Source of the DNA: Hyaloperonospora brassicae | Lineage: Eukaryota; Oomycota; Peronosporomycetes; Peronosporales; Peronosporaceae | Reading direction: 5' to 3' | Assembly (NCBI GenBank): GCA_947650285.1 | Contig: CANTFL010001122.1 | Coordinates: 1 to 64,000 of the forward strand | Length of the DNA stretch: 64,000 nucleotides | In this document: positions 1 to 10,472 of the stretch, one piece after another | How positions within the stretch are numbered: position 1 is the stretch's first letter | Layout: every line of letters starts with the position of its first letter | Made by a program: the position numbers and the translations under genes | The notes under the pieces: model-generated | The model's input: the letters and a program-made list of their open reading frames with translations, nothing else | Database searches by the model: none | What the model was told of the DNA's origin: nothing

Positions 1-125
1 GACTTAATTTATTAATATAACAGTTCTACTTTTACCCTACCTACGCTTCCTCGCTTGCCACGTGTACGTCCGTCGGGGCACCCAAATCCCTTGCGTTAAG
101 TTACGCAAGGGTGTGCCCCGTTACA
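1..125 (+). mobile_element. 3' end of a Gypsy LTR, cut by window edge
   Basis: This segment matches the last ~125 bp of the solo LTR at 1221-1611 almost base for base and ends in the same CCCCGTTACA. The sequence after position 125 does not resemble the primer-binding region of Gypsy-1. It is therefore either a solo LTR or the 3' LTR of an element lying outside the window. The terminal hairpin (CCCTTGCG stem) seen in the other copies is present. Confidence 0.85.
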
Positions 126-1220
126 TGTGGTGGCAATTACTGACGTGACTTATTGTTATGTTCAACCTGCTTGCATCTTCATTCATTTATCCCTAACTGG
201 CCCCACCAAATTAGGCTCCTATTCATGGAATGCGATATATCACGGACAGTATGTCGTGCCTCTTGCGCACCAACTACGCTGCGATCGCTTTCATGGATGA
301 AGTCGGAAGTCTGGTGGATTGCACATTGCTTTTCAACATACCGCATGTCACAACATGAACAAATTTATCGCTACGATTTATTGCCCGACATTCTTGCTCT
401 GATCTGCACAGTCGTATTTGCTGTGAATCTTTGCTCTAGTAGTGTAACTGCCAACTTCCTTCCCCAGTGGTGCCAACATCTCGATGGCGTAAACTGCGTA
501 CACTCTCGGGTCGCGCGTTCTTTTGCTATACAAATTACTACTAACCATTTCTCGTGATGCATGATCAACAACTACTTACAATGAAAATATAAGCATGGAT
601 ACCAGAAACAAGTTTAGCACATGTGCACTTGGTTTTCCATCTCAGTAAATGTACACTGAAGCAATTACCACAATCTTGACTTACAACTTTGTTATCCTCA
701 TCCTCACGTTCAGCGCCGCACCCCTTAGCAATAGAACGGTGTCATATTGTAACGTCGAGTGTCTGTCGTCGATACAGAAAAAGTCCATGACCCTGGTCCA
801 ATGGTCGTTGACCTGAGCTGTCATTGGAAGTGTAAGGTGCGTTCGATGTATTTTGCTGTGTTCACAGACTAGTCTACCATTCGATGCAAACCGTTTAGTG
901 GTGAGACCTAATGATGACTATCCGTTGAGCTGCGTTTCGCCTGCTTCTCCTACATATAGGCTTCAAATGGGCAGCTTGGGGTGGGTGCCGGATTCTGTGT
1001 TGGCGAATGATCATCTTGCTACTCTACATTCCATGCACTGGGAATACATCAGTGCACTTAGCGCGAGTAGACAGACGAGGTCAAACTCTTGCTGACGAAG
1101 TCATGACTACTGAGTTGCGCAAGCAGCTCGACAGTATGATACCCGCCATCCGGTCTTGAGCGTCCATTGTATCATAAAATAATAGGATCTCGGGCAAGAA
1201 ATCACACGAAAGAGCGTCAG
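126..1220. other. No gene recognised
   Basis: About 1.1 kb between two LTR copies. Short ORFs of 80-134 codons occur on both strands (153-557 and 853-1095 on plus), but none shows a domain I recognise and stops interrupt every frame. It is probably old intergenic or decayed sequence. Confidence 0.4.
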
Positions 1221-1611
1221 TGTAACGGGGCAGCCCGTTACATGAAATTGTCACTTAAAGGAAAGTGACAATAAAGAATATAAAGATGGATACTCTTTAA
1301 AACAATATCACCAAAGTGGTGATATTGAAGGGTCGACCAAAGGGTCTGTTCATTGGTTGATATCGTGATGATATCAACCCACCAATCGCCGCAAGACGCG
1401 CGCAATGAGTGGTGACGAGACGTCACCATACATGCAGTTATATTAGCATAATTGAATTAAGTCAAACGAAGAGACAGTAGTTTAAAGACTTAATTTATTA
1501 ATATAACAGTTCTACTTTTACCCTACCTACGCTTCCTCGCTTGCCACGTGTACGTCTGTCGGGGCACTCAAAACCCTTGCGTTAAGTTACGCAAGGGTGT
1601 GCCCCGTTACA
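1221..1611 (+). mobile_element. Solo LTR, Gypsy-1 family, with 5-bp TSD
   Basis: A 391-bp LTR running from TGTAACGGGG to CCCCGTTACA, so its ends are perfect 10-bp inverted repeats. It is flanked by GTCAG at 1216-1220 and GTCAG at 1612-1616, a perfect 5-bp target-site duplication of the size typical for Ty3/Gypsy integrases. No internal sequence remains, so the element was removed by LTR-LTR recombination. It is the same family as the LTRs of the full element at 29891-37832, which lies in the opposite orientation. It holds several perfect hairpins: 1221-1242, 1247-1272, 1303-1327 and 1355-1379. Confidence 0.95.
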
Positions 1612-2616
1612 GTCAGGGGTTTCGATTTGCTGTTATGTGTCACTCTGCTATTGACAGGATTGGCACTGAACCGGACGGCCAAATGCGGTCAAAAACTGGC
1701 ACGTGCACAGCAGATAAGCGTCAATGGCATGTGCATTAGTTACAAATATCTGGTCGCTGGACCCAACGAAGTGGCATCCACGATATTTTCGCTGATGCGG
1801 TGGATTATAGCCCCCCCGAGAACGTCAGTTCGTACGACCATTCTTGCGTCAAAATCACGTCAGTCTATCATTCGGTGGCACTGATCAATGCGGCTACACA
1901 TCTCTAAGTCCAGCCGTCGCCAAGCAGGCAGCCAGCGTCGACTTTCATGACCGTCGGTGCTATGTGCTTTTCAAAAAGAGTGCATTGATCACGCCTGTGT
2001 AACCCCAGACAAGCTTATCGTTGGCCAACTGCACAATGTTGACGATGGCAATAGTGGTGGATACGCGCTGATTAGTGAGAGAGAGAAATGTTGGGGATGA
2101 TCCAGGTACGCGAATGACCGCTATACCAGTAGGATAGGTACTCAGCTGTGAACCACCACTCTCCAGCGTTACAAATCGTACCAACCCCATGGGCATTAAT
2201 CTACGTACCTCCCAGTCCCAATGCCATGCATAGTGACTCGGCCACTGAGGCTGGTAAGGTATGCGCTAGTGAATGCAGGAGCTACCTACGCTTTCGGACG
2301 TATTTGCGACGACCACTTTTGTGACTTGTTCTTTTGCTGTGCCTGGCTGTGGTTAGCTTTTTGTAGTTTATATTTTGGTTGACACTAGAGCGATAAGACT
2401 GTCACAACAAGCAACCTGATCTCAACTGCCTTCGCATCACGTGTCCACTGGCACACACATATAATTGCCACCAGTCGCTGGTATGCAACACAAAAACATA
2501 AAGCTGACAAAGTAGGGTGGTCATGCATCGGGTTGTATTCATTATCGTGCCGTCTGACACAGTCAAGCGAGTTCGCTCGAACACTCGTCAAAGCAGATAA
2601 AGTGCGCCAACCATGT
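1612..2616. other. No gene recognised
   Basis: About 1 kb between the solo LTR and the transporter 3' end. On plus, around 1610-1890, one frame reads like decayed coding sequence but has stops and gave no secure family. The rest shows only short random ORFs. Confidence 0.35.
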
Positions 2617-3964
2617 CTAGCTCGAGTGAACCTTGCGCAGTGCAATCACGGCAGCACATGCACAGATGATAGCGGCACCTACGATGCTCCAGTAGTTGAT
2701 CTTCTCGTTAAGCAACAAGTAGTCCCAGAGAAAAATACAGACCACGTCTAAGTAACGCATCACCGAGGCAATGCCTGCCTTCTCAAGCTGGAAGCCCTTC
2801 GTCAGAAGTAACTGACCAACGAACGTGAGAACACCGCTACCGATGACAGCCAACCAGGTATTGAGAGTCGATGGCACTACGAGTGCCTGTAGAAATACAC
2901 GTATACAAAGTCAGCTCTCGCACAATCAAAACGCCAGCCTAAATGCACAACCCCGTACCCGTTGCACCAACAGTATGTACGCAAGCGATCCCACCATGCT
3001 GAATAGCATAAAGTAGTTCACGATGACCATAAAGTGTATGCCCTTTAGCTTTCGCACGGTAATAAAGACGAACGCCTGACCGATGGCACCAAGCAAAGCC
3101 GATCCGACGGCAATCCACGATCCATCGGTTCGAGCAGTAGCATGGTCGTATCCAAAGATAAAGCCCGGTCGAATCACACATAGCAGACCTCCAAACGACA
3201 GCAGTGCACACGCAAAGCTAGGAGCGTCAATACGTTCGTGCAGCAAACACGCTCCCTAGACATGTGTACAATATCAGTAAAGTCCATAGAACAGCGACCA
3301 AAGCCCTTTGTCGCAGCGACACCAACACGCAGACAACCCACGAGAAAAAAGGTGAACACAGGAGACGTGAACACAATGACACTGCTGTCCGCGAGCACCA
3401 TTTGCGACAAGGCGTAGAACGCGAACGAGATGGACGAAAATCCAGCCAAGCAGCGGTAAAAGAGCATGGCGCGGTCTCGTTCAGCAACGTACAGCGTCTT
3501 GCCAGTGTACCAGATGCACACCTGAGTGAAGAGCAGCACAAAGCACAGAGCCATTCACACACATAAGCACATATCCGTCACCCACTTGTTAGAGATTCAA
3601 TCTGCCACAACGGTACTAATTCCGCCTGTTATTGTTGCATAGAAACTCCACGGACGTAATTCAGAGCCATGGCGACAATCGATCGCCAGAAAATCGCCTC
3701 CATGGACGTCATCGTGTACGTGTTGTACTTGACCAGAGTTGACATGAGGCTGAAGCACACGGCCGAGAGCGCCACGCACGAGATACCAAGCAGCGCATGC
3801 GGTTGGCGCTCTCCCTTTGCATGCAGCGGCAGCAGCGGACGGTGCTCGGGCACGTGCGTTTCTAGTCCGACCAACATGGAAGAGTGGATAAAATCGATTC
3901 GAAAAGCTGGATAAGCCGCTTTGAGATAAGTGGAACGAGAACCGTCGAACGTGATAGTTTGCAC
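2617..3964 (-). CDS. Drug/metabolite (EamA, SLC35G-like) membrane transporter, four exons
   Basis: An integral membrane transporter of the DMT/EamA superfamily; substrate unknown. Four minus-strand exons join in frame through three phase-0 introns: 3964-3656, 3521-3342, 3255-2959 and 2886-2617 (stop). Introns are 3655-3522 (GTCCGT...CAG), 3341-3256 (GTGGGT...TAG) and 2958-2887 (GTACGG...CAG). The product would be 351 aa, normal for the family. Visible signatures include FWRSIVA in exon 1, FYRCLAGFSS and SSVIVFTSPVFTFF in exon 2, LHERIDAPSF and VIRPGF in exon 3, and a final repeat containing LLLNEKI. These correspond to two EamA repeats of hydrophobic helices. The ~55-residue N-terminus is hydrophilic and probably cytosolic. 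No frameshift or stop occurs inside the exons, so the gene may be functional. The first intron has the weakest donor and is the least certain junction. Confidence 0.82.
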
Positions 3965-6900
3965 TGATGCTCGTTTATGCGCGAATTAAGCTGAACGTTG
4001 TGCACGCACATAAATCGGCCGACAGTTTAAAGGATCCGTCCCAAAAGCCTCGCAAGAGGAATGATCACATCGCTCGAATGACATTTCTACCTCGTCTGCC
4101 AACGCCCCTTACATACTGAGAACCAGCCGCCTCAAATGGCCGACCAGCAAACTTTGACTGCAAAGGCTGTCGCGCACGTCGACGACGGGTCATCTTCTAC
4201 GATTGTCTCGCAGAGCGAAGACAAATGTTGGTGACTGACGTTTTAGCGTGCGACGGATAGACTTGGCGTCTTACGCAATTTAAGCCATTTTGAGCTGCTT
4301 GTATCGTATGGCCACGACAAAGAGAAGCAGAAACTTACTAGAATCAATCGTTGCTCACGTGGTCTTCTACACTATACCTCCCGAGCAGACCAGGTTAATG
4401 ACAGTACCTCGCGAGTTCGTAAGAAATACACAAGCTCACTCCAGCTGCGTTGACAGCTGCTAAAGATTTGCCTACATTAGTTCGAGCTACCCGTTATGCG
4501 TCCTCACTCAGACCTAGAACAAGTAACACGTACACGCCAGATCCAGTTGCAAAATTGCACTCGGTTGGCTGCTGGTGCCTAGGGTTTGAAGCGAATATAC
4601 CCTCCAGGCTTCTTTGTCAGTGAGCGAGATGTAGGTCGCCCAGATCATCCCGCGTGTACTAAACAAGCTGCGGCGACTATTTGATTGAAGTTTTTTGCAA
4701 AACGGGTGACAAATGACCAAGTGTTAGCACGGAATGGAATATTGAGGCGTCTCAGAAACGGGTGTTGCTATCTTTACAGATGTAATCATCGAGTGCTTGT
4801 CGCGCAATTGTCTCTTTCCATGTCCATTTCATTTGACACGCGTTCGTAGCAATCATTTTTTGTGGTCTCACCGCCAAAATAAAATGTCAAGTACCATAGT
4901 GCGCAACTGTCATGTGCAAGAGCATCAATAGACAACAGTTTACCTGGCCTAATAGGCATACGACGAATATTACATGGTTGCGACCGAATTGTTGTAACTC
5001 GCAGCAGCATTGTTGCTGCATTTATACGCATCGAAGTATCTTGACACAGCATCGATGATGAAGTGTAGAAGGCACGTTACATATATTAATATATTTTGCA
5101 AGGATCAGCGCAAAGGTAAAAGCCAGTGTGACATGATGTGCATTACTCTTCATGCTATACTTCTTTGCGGTCTGCGCTTTATAATAAGATACGAACGTTT
5201 TTAATGGATGGATGCTGTTGACTCTGTGGTAGCACCTCTTGTCCGAGCAGGACGATCTCTTTGTGTCAACAATTCCACCCGCTTCTTGTGCCAACGTGGG
5301 AGTGTTGCGCAGTCCCAGCCTGTATACTGGATGTTATTCAATCCGAAACATACAGGGCTGAGCTTAAGGATCACGTCGGCTTTTCATCCAGCTAACGGGT
5401 ATCGACCATAATCAGTCGATGATTGGTCAGCCTCCAACAATATGAACATGCACAGAACGGGTGGTAGGTATAGTTGTTGCCCTAACTAAGTGCTTTTTTG
5501 CATAAACAGTAAATTCGTCAATGCTGGTGGTTAAAGACGCTTTCTTCATTCGCACATATATCCCGGCTTGTATGCGCGCTTCTTGTACGTCTGTGAGGTT
5601 GCACATGTATTTGTCCACATCCACTGTCGTCAGCGTGCTACTGAGCGATGCGCGACTACAATTGCTCTCTTTATAAATATTGTTACGCGCGTTATAAACA
5701 AATATACTTATTTATAATACCGAAAACCCAGCCATATTTGGATTGTCGACACCATTGTTACGCCACATACGAACCTAACATCCGATTCGTGTAAGAATTT
5801 CAGCCATGTGTACTGCCCCTCCACTCCTTTAGACTCATAAATCGTAACGAATTACATATCTCTATCGAAAAGTTATGGGTACGGTAACAAAAGTTGCCGA
5901 AACTTAATAGGGTTTTCAACTGATTGGTTAGTAATGTAACGTACATAAACAAAAGTGTCTTTGTTGAATGCAATCATAACGGATTTAAGCAACCGTAACG
6001 ATCCATACTTCCTCCCAGAACAAATCAGAAATCCGGCACCAAGGGTCAGAATGCAGGCAAAGGGGGATTTAGTCCTGAGTTCTCGGGCTGCTTGATACTT
6101 GCCCATAGGTGGGAGATACAGCACCAAACTCTTTCCCCTGAGCTAAAACCTTTTGCATACTGACAGTCACATGCATATATATAATTTGAAACAGTGTCTT
6201 GACTGTTGATTTACTATTCAAGCAGCTGAGATGTCGCTGATTTGGCTTGCCATATAAAGCGTATGCAAATACGCAAGCAGGAGGGTAAGCATACATGCTT
6301 AATGCAGGCAAAAATATCTAACTGATCAACCAAGGCTTTGGACTGGCTTATACTCTGTCAAAGGCATTGATCAGCAATATCGTTTAAATGTGGGCTTATC
6401 TGAAGACAATAAATCGAAGCATTATCAAACAGGTCTCCAGCATCTAATTCAACATCCTATAATTTAAGAAGCTGCGACCTTTTGGTTCAGCAGTTTCAAA
6501 GCTGCGAAATTATTTCGCTGCTTACGTCATCTGCGCGAAGGACTAACAGGTTGCTCAATCGCTTCGTAATCTGTACAATAAATTGCTTTCTTGCACAAAT
6601 AACTGTGCAACTAAAACAACTCCACAATATTTGCTCTATTTGAATCCACGACAAACGCGATTCGATGGAATTGGAGGCCATAAATAAAGCTCTTTATGGT
6701 CCGAGGAAGTTAATTTCTGGGTGTTGTCGGCCTGGTAAATACAACGTAGAGAAGAATTAAAATTTCAGAATTTTCGAACTATAACTGAACTCGATTATGA
6801 CCAATTGATTTTTTAGGACTGTTCTACAACATGTTACTGAATATCGTACGGCAAGAGTTGAGGGAGACAAAATGACAACATATCAAAAAATTCAGATACT

Positions 6901-7079
6901 TTACATTTTTTACTGACACAGGGTAACGCTGATGAGGTAGAGTAGCTTTGCTCTTTCGAGGAAGCGATCCCAACTACCAAATGGCACCCGGACGAATATA
7001 GACAAGTGGATCTAAGAATGGTAGAAGAATGAGCTGAAGAAGGGCTACCCGTACTCGGACTTGGTACGAATTGTAAATG
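3965..7079. other. No gene recognised
   Basis: About 3.1 kb upstream of the transporter. Only short ORFs occur (all below ~95 codons) and none resembles a known domain. The transporter promoter should lie just right of 3964, but I could not pick out a convincing oomycete initiator. Base composition is AT-rich throughout. Confidence 0.4.
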
Positions 7080-7290
7080 GGTGGATCACGACAATCGGAT
7101 CCGATCTGGAAAAAGATCCGATCCAAGAAAGAGAGCGAATTCGACAGAAAGACCTGATCTGAGAGCGCATCCGATACAATAGGGCACCGGATCCAAGAGG
7201 GATCCGATCCAGAGCGGATTAGATCCGGGAGGAGATCCAGTCTAAGAGGGGATCCCATTTAAGAGAAGACCCGATCCCAGATCAGATCCT
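7080..7290. repeat. GATC-rich low-complexity tract
   Basis: About 200 bp dominated by near-repeats of GATCC/GGATC (GGATCCGATC, AGATCCGATC, GCATCCGATA, AGATCCGGGA), spaced irregularly every 8-25 bp. It reads as a degenerate tandem array rather than coding sequence. The neighbouring sequence lacks the motif. Confidence 0.6.
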
Positions 7291-9119
7291 GACCTAAGTC
7301 AGGGGCAGGGGATAAATCGGGAGTCTACGGGGTAGAATAGACAAGGGGATTCATTGTATGACACGTGGTGAGTGCCTTTGGCATGGATAGGCTAGGTCGT
7401 AGGTTTCTCAATTTGGCTGGCTAATATTATTAAACAGAGTTCAATCCACTTCATATGACACGCGTCTTCTCTTCAGGGTTGGATTTTAGGCCTCCCGACT
7501 CAATCAAGAGTCACGACTCTCGTCTACAAAATTGTTGCACCTGGATTGTTTGGCCAGCTGCGTTCAGGAATCTCACAACGTCACAACAACTGCGATCGGA
7601 CGTAGCAAGAAAGCAAGGGTGATCGAGATTGCGAGACGGCTCAAGTGTTCAGAAGGTCAAGCAGATCAAGGTCTACATATTGGACAGTGCGATTTCGTTG
7701 AGATACGGGTAACTCATATAGAGTACCTACAAGTGAACTGTGATCGTGTGAAGATTTCCACACGATCACCCCCCGTCCCGAACACGGTCAAGTTTAGCAT
7801 CGACAAGAGTCCACCGAGAAGAGTGCATCCCGCCCGACCGACGGGTACACAAGGTGAGGAAGGAATCGAGCTCGGAAACGGAGTACCCCCTCTGGTATTC
7901 GGTCCTCTGGTCATTGGTGGAGAGGAGGGATCACATCGGCGATTTTTTGAATTCCGCCCCACCACACGACTGACTAACGGAGTGAGTCTGTGCTATAAAC
8001 TTAGATCACCTTGTGACCCGTCAGTAGGGCAGGTCGCTCTCTTTCAGGTTGACTCGAGTCAATACCGAACTTGACCGCGTTTGGGATTGGGGCTATAGCG
8101 TGAAAACCTTCGCAAGATTGCGCATGTTGTGAGTGGGTCTCTATACGCTCTGCCCTGATCTGGTTCAGATCTCCTTGCCCAACGGTGATGCTCGATCTAT
8201 GTGCCTTCTGACCACTTGGTCCATCTCGCGATCTTGCACCCGCTTCCTTTACTTGTTTAATGCGTCGAATCGTAGTTGGGGTTTTGCTTTAAAAAATTCC
8301 GTCATCCCTGGCCAAACAAATCCAAAGTATGATTTGGTTTAAGCATGCAGCTTTTCCTGACGTCGGGCGGCCAGTAATCCAACCCGGAGATGAAGTCGAC
8401 AGGTTTACTCAAGATCAAATTAAAATCTGTTTAGTGTTAGAAAATCAACCGATAACAAATATATCACCACGCCTATCTGTATCACACGAACATCTGAGGC
8501 CACTCCCTTTCCATAAGATCGCCCACTTTTACCTATGTGGTCCACATGAAGTACACCCACTTTTGAACCTTGGCGTGGTCTACATCCAATTTGTACACAG
8601 CTGGCTTCAGGATCGCGACCTTGTGGTGTAATCGCAATGATCTGTTGGGACGCATTTTAGATTACTTAATCATCCTGCACGTAATGCATATTTCTCGTCC
8701 TTGCCACCAGCGAGCTCGCGATCTGTTAAGTTTGGGTACACGATCATGAGTCGCCCGTCCTAGCTCGTATCTTCCAATTAGAGACCTTTCGGACTGAACT
8801 GACGCTGGCGATCCGTTTGCTCTCAAGCCCAGCTTAGCGGAAAATCTCCTGACCGCTTTGCCCCACTGACATCCTCCGTAGACGCATCTTCATTGTTGTT
8901 ACCGCAAATCCCGATGGATAAGACATGTTGTAGCCTTTGTATATAGGAAAGAAAAACAAATGGGTGCTATTATGGAAAAGGCAGACCAAGCACTTGAGTT
9001 TATCCCCCGCACGATACTAAGGCTATATTAAGGCGCGTGTAATTCAAGGAATTGATTTTACATGTGGACAAAACGACGAAGGTACGTGGTAAAAGCCCCT
9101 AACTAATTATATACATAAA
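7291..9119. other. Decayed, unrecognised sequence
   Basis: One 180-codon plus-strand ORF (7532-8074) and a 100-codon ORF (8329-8631) occur, but neither has a domain I recognise. The minus strand around 8520-8630 has a retroelement-like flavour in one interrupted frame. I treat the whole interval as decayed, possibly retroelement-derived DNA. Confidence 0.3.
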
Positions 9120-9318
9120 GGGCTTGTCTAGACGTACACCCCCTAATAAGTGCGTGCACCCCCCGTGTGTGTAATCGTCTAATCGTTTCGTGTACCCTCT
9201 CTTTTTTATAAAACGAGGTTTATTTTTCTCTCGCGCTGACCAGCAACCGAGAGTGAGCCCGCGGAAGAAGCTAAAAGGGACCATCACTCTATTTTTTTCA
9301 CTGTGTTGAAGCCACAGC

Positions 9319-9582
9319 ATGAACAGCGAGGACGCGGCCACGCGCGCAGCCAAGCGCAAGCACTCCACCTCGGGCGGCCGCAAGCTGCTGCTATGGGACG
9401 CCGCGCGCTGGCAGCTGTTCAAGCGCACGCTGCCGTACACGACGCGCCTCAAGAGCGCGCCGCTTTTACACCTGCGCGCCCCGCTCGCGTCTATGTGCGT
9501 GAGCTGCTGTCCCGTATGCGGCGTGGCCCATTCTTACGCTCTCTTGTGTCTCTCTTTTTCTGTGCTATTGTTTATCAGCTAA
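9319..9582 (+). CDS. GC-rich ORF inside the MULE, probable captured host fragment
   Basis: An 87-codon ORF on the strand opposite the transposase remnant. Its first ~60 codons are strikingly GC-rich and codon-like (many GCG, CGC, AAG and CTG codons) and encode a basic N-terminus (AAKRKHSTSGGRK, then WDAARWQLFKRTLPYTTRL). The last ~25 codons are AT-richer and hydrophobic and may be read-through into element sequence. I do not recognise the family. Autonomous MULEs do not need such a segment, so capture of a host 5' exon (Pack-MULE) is the simplest reading. Expression is unproven. Confidence 0.4.
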   Translation: MNSEDAATRAAKRKHSTSGGRKLLLWDAARWQLFKRTLPYTTRLKSAPLLHLRAPLASMCVSCCPVCGVAHSYALLCLSFSVLLFIS

Positions 9583-9608
9583 GAGATCCATTTTTCCTGT
9601 TGAAAGAG

Positions 9609-10328
9609 TCACGCTCCGTCGGTGGTGATGGAGCAATTGATAGTCGGCACGCGCTCGGGGTCTGTAGTGAGTCTGGGGCTCGTGATTGACGCGACAGGTA
9701 GCGACACGTGTCTGCACGATGTCAAGTGCGCTTTGGTTGCGGTTGTGCAGTGGGGGTCATGGTGGGGGAATAAGAGGTATTGACTGGACAATTGTATGGG
9801 CTGATAGGGTGTAGGACGGATTAGGGCTTTAGCATTGGAGATGTCTTTACTGGTGGGGTTTATTTGCGGATCTTGTTGCCGTAAGTTCGTAAGAATAACT
9901 TTGTGGGCTGCACCGACCTTGGACATCTGTTGTATGACCTGTCGCTCTTGCTCTGTGACTTTACGTGCGCTGGGAAAGCCTGACATATCGGCTGTTGCCT
10001 CATGGTTGTGAGAACCCTTCCCTACCTTGAACCGCCGCATCCATCCCTCTGCGGTCAATTCTCTTTTGATAGTGACGATCCAGGGGCATTCAATGCATCT
10101 GCTGCTGTTCTTTCTCTTCCGATTTCCTTCAGTGAGATATTCGTGACGGCTCCTGTACTCTAGGCCGTGAAAGCAATGGATCCAGACCTTGCGTGTTTCA
10201 CCGCTTTTGGAGGGTTTTGAGCGAGTCCTCCCCCCCACAGCGTAGCCTTGGTCAATTACAAACCGTTCTACTGCCAACTAAGCATCATCAAGAGAAGGAT
10301 AATTATGCTCGGGAGGTGGTGCTAGCAT
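9609..10328 (-). pseudogene. MULE transposase N-terminus (FAR1 domain), truncated
   Basis: From an ATG at 10328 the frame is open for 16 codons, meets a TAG at 10280-10278, and is then open for another ~223 codons to 9609. The open part shows the FAR1/WRKY-GCM1-like zinc-binding DNA-binding domain of oomycete MULE transposases: VWIHCFHG, RCIECPWIVTIKRE, KGSHNHEA, then the linker with QQMSKVGAAHKVILTNLRQ. Normal similarity stops around TSKDISNAKA. The remaining ~70 residues are unrelated low-complexity sequence, consistent with internal deletion of the catalytic domain. It cannot encode an active transposase but could encode a DNA-binding fragment if translated from the internal ATG at 10277. 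Confidence 0.8.
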
Positions 10329-10472
10329 TGCCGGAAGAGCAATGAACAGAGAGATAAAAGGATTGAATGGAGGATAGCTCGCATTTAGTGAAGTAAAATT
10401 TTTTCGACATCACGGGGGGGGGGGTGGCGCGTAGTTATTAGGGGGTGTACGCCTAGGCGTTCCCTACATAAA

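Larger units (their letters stand above)
9120..10464 (-). mobile_element. Non-autonomous MULE with terminal inverted repeats and 8-bp TSD
   Basis: A 1345-bp element with imperfect terminal inverted repeats. The left end starts GGGCTTGTCTAGACGTACAC and the right end, read inward, starts GGGAACGCCTAGGCGTACAC; both continue into CCCCTAATAA and a C-rich run. It is flanked by TACATAAA at 9112-9119 and TACATAAA at 10465-10472, a perfect 8-bp duplication that fits Mutator-like elements. Inside are a FAR1-type DNA-binding domain on minus (broken) and a GC-rich ORF on plus. The catalytic DDE domain is missing, so it could only move with enzyme supplied in trans. Confidence 0.88.

Noticed and set aside
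1597..1884. ORF with a signal-peptide-like start (LLLCVTLLLTGLAL)
   Set aside because: Starts inside the solo LTR, so the apparent signal peptide is formed by the insertion junction; no domain follows.
7532..8074. 180-codon plus ORF
   Set aside because: No recognisable domain, no homologous piece elsewhere in the window, and surrounded by decayed sequence; too weak to call a gene.
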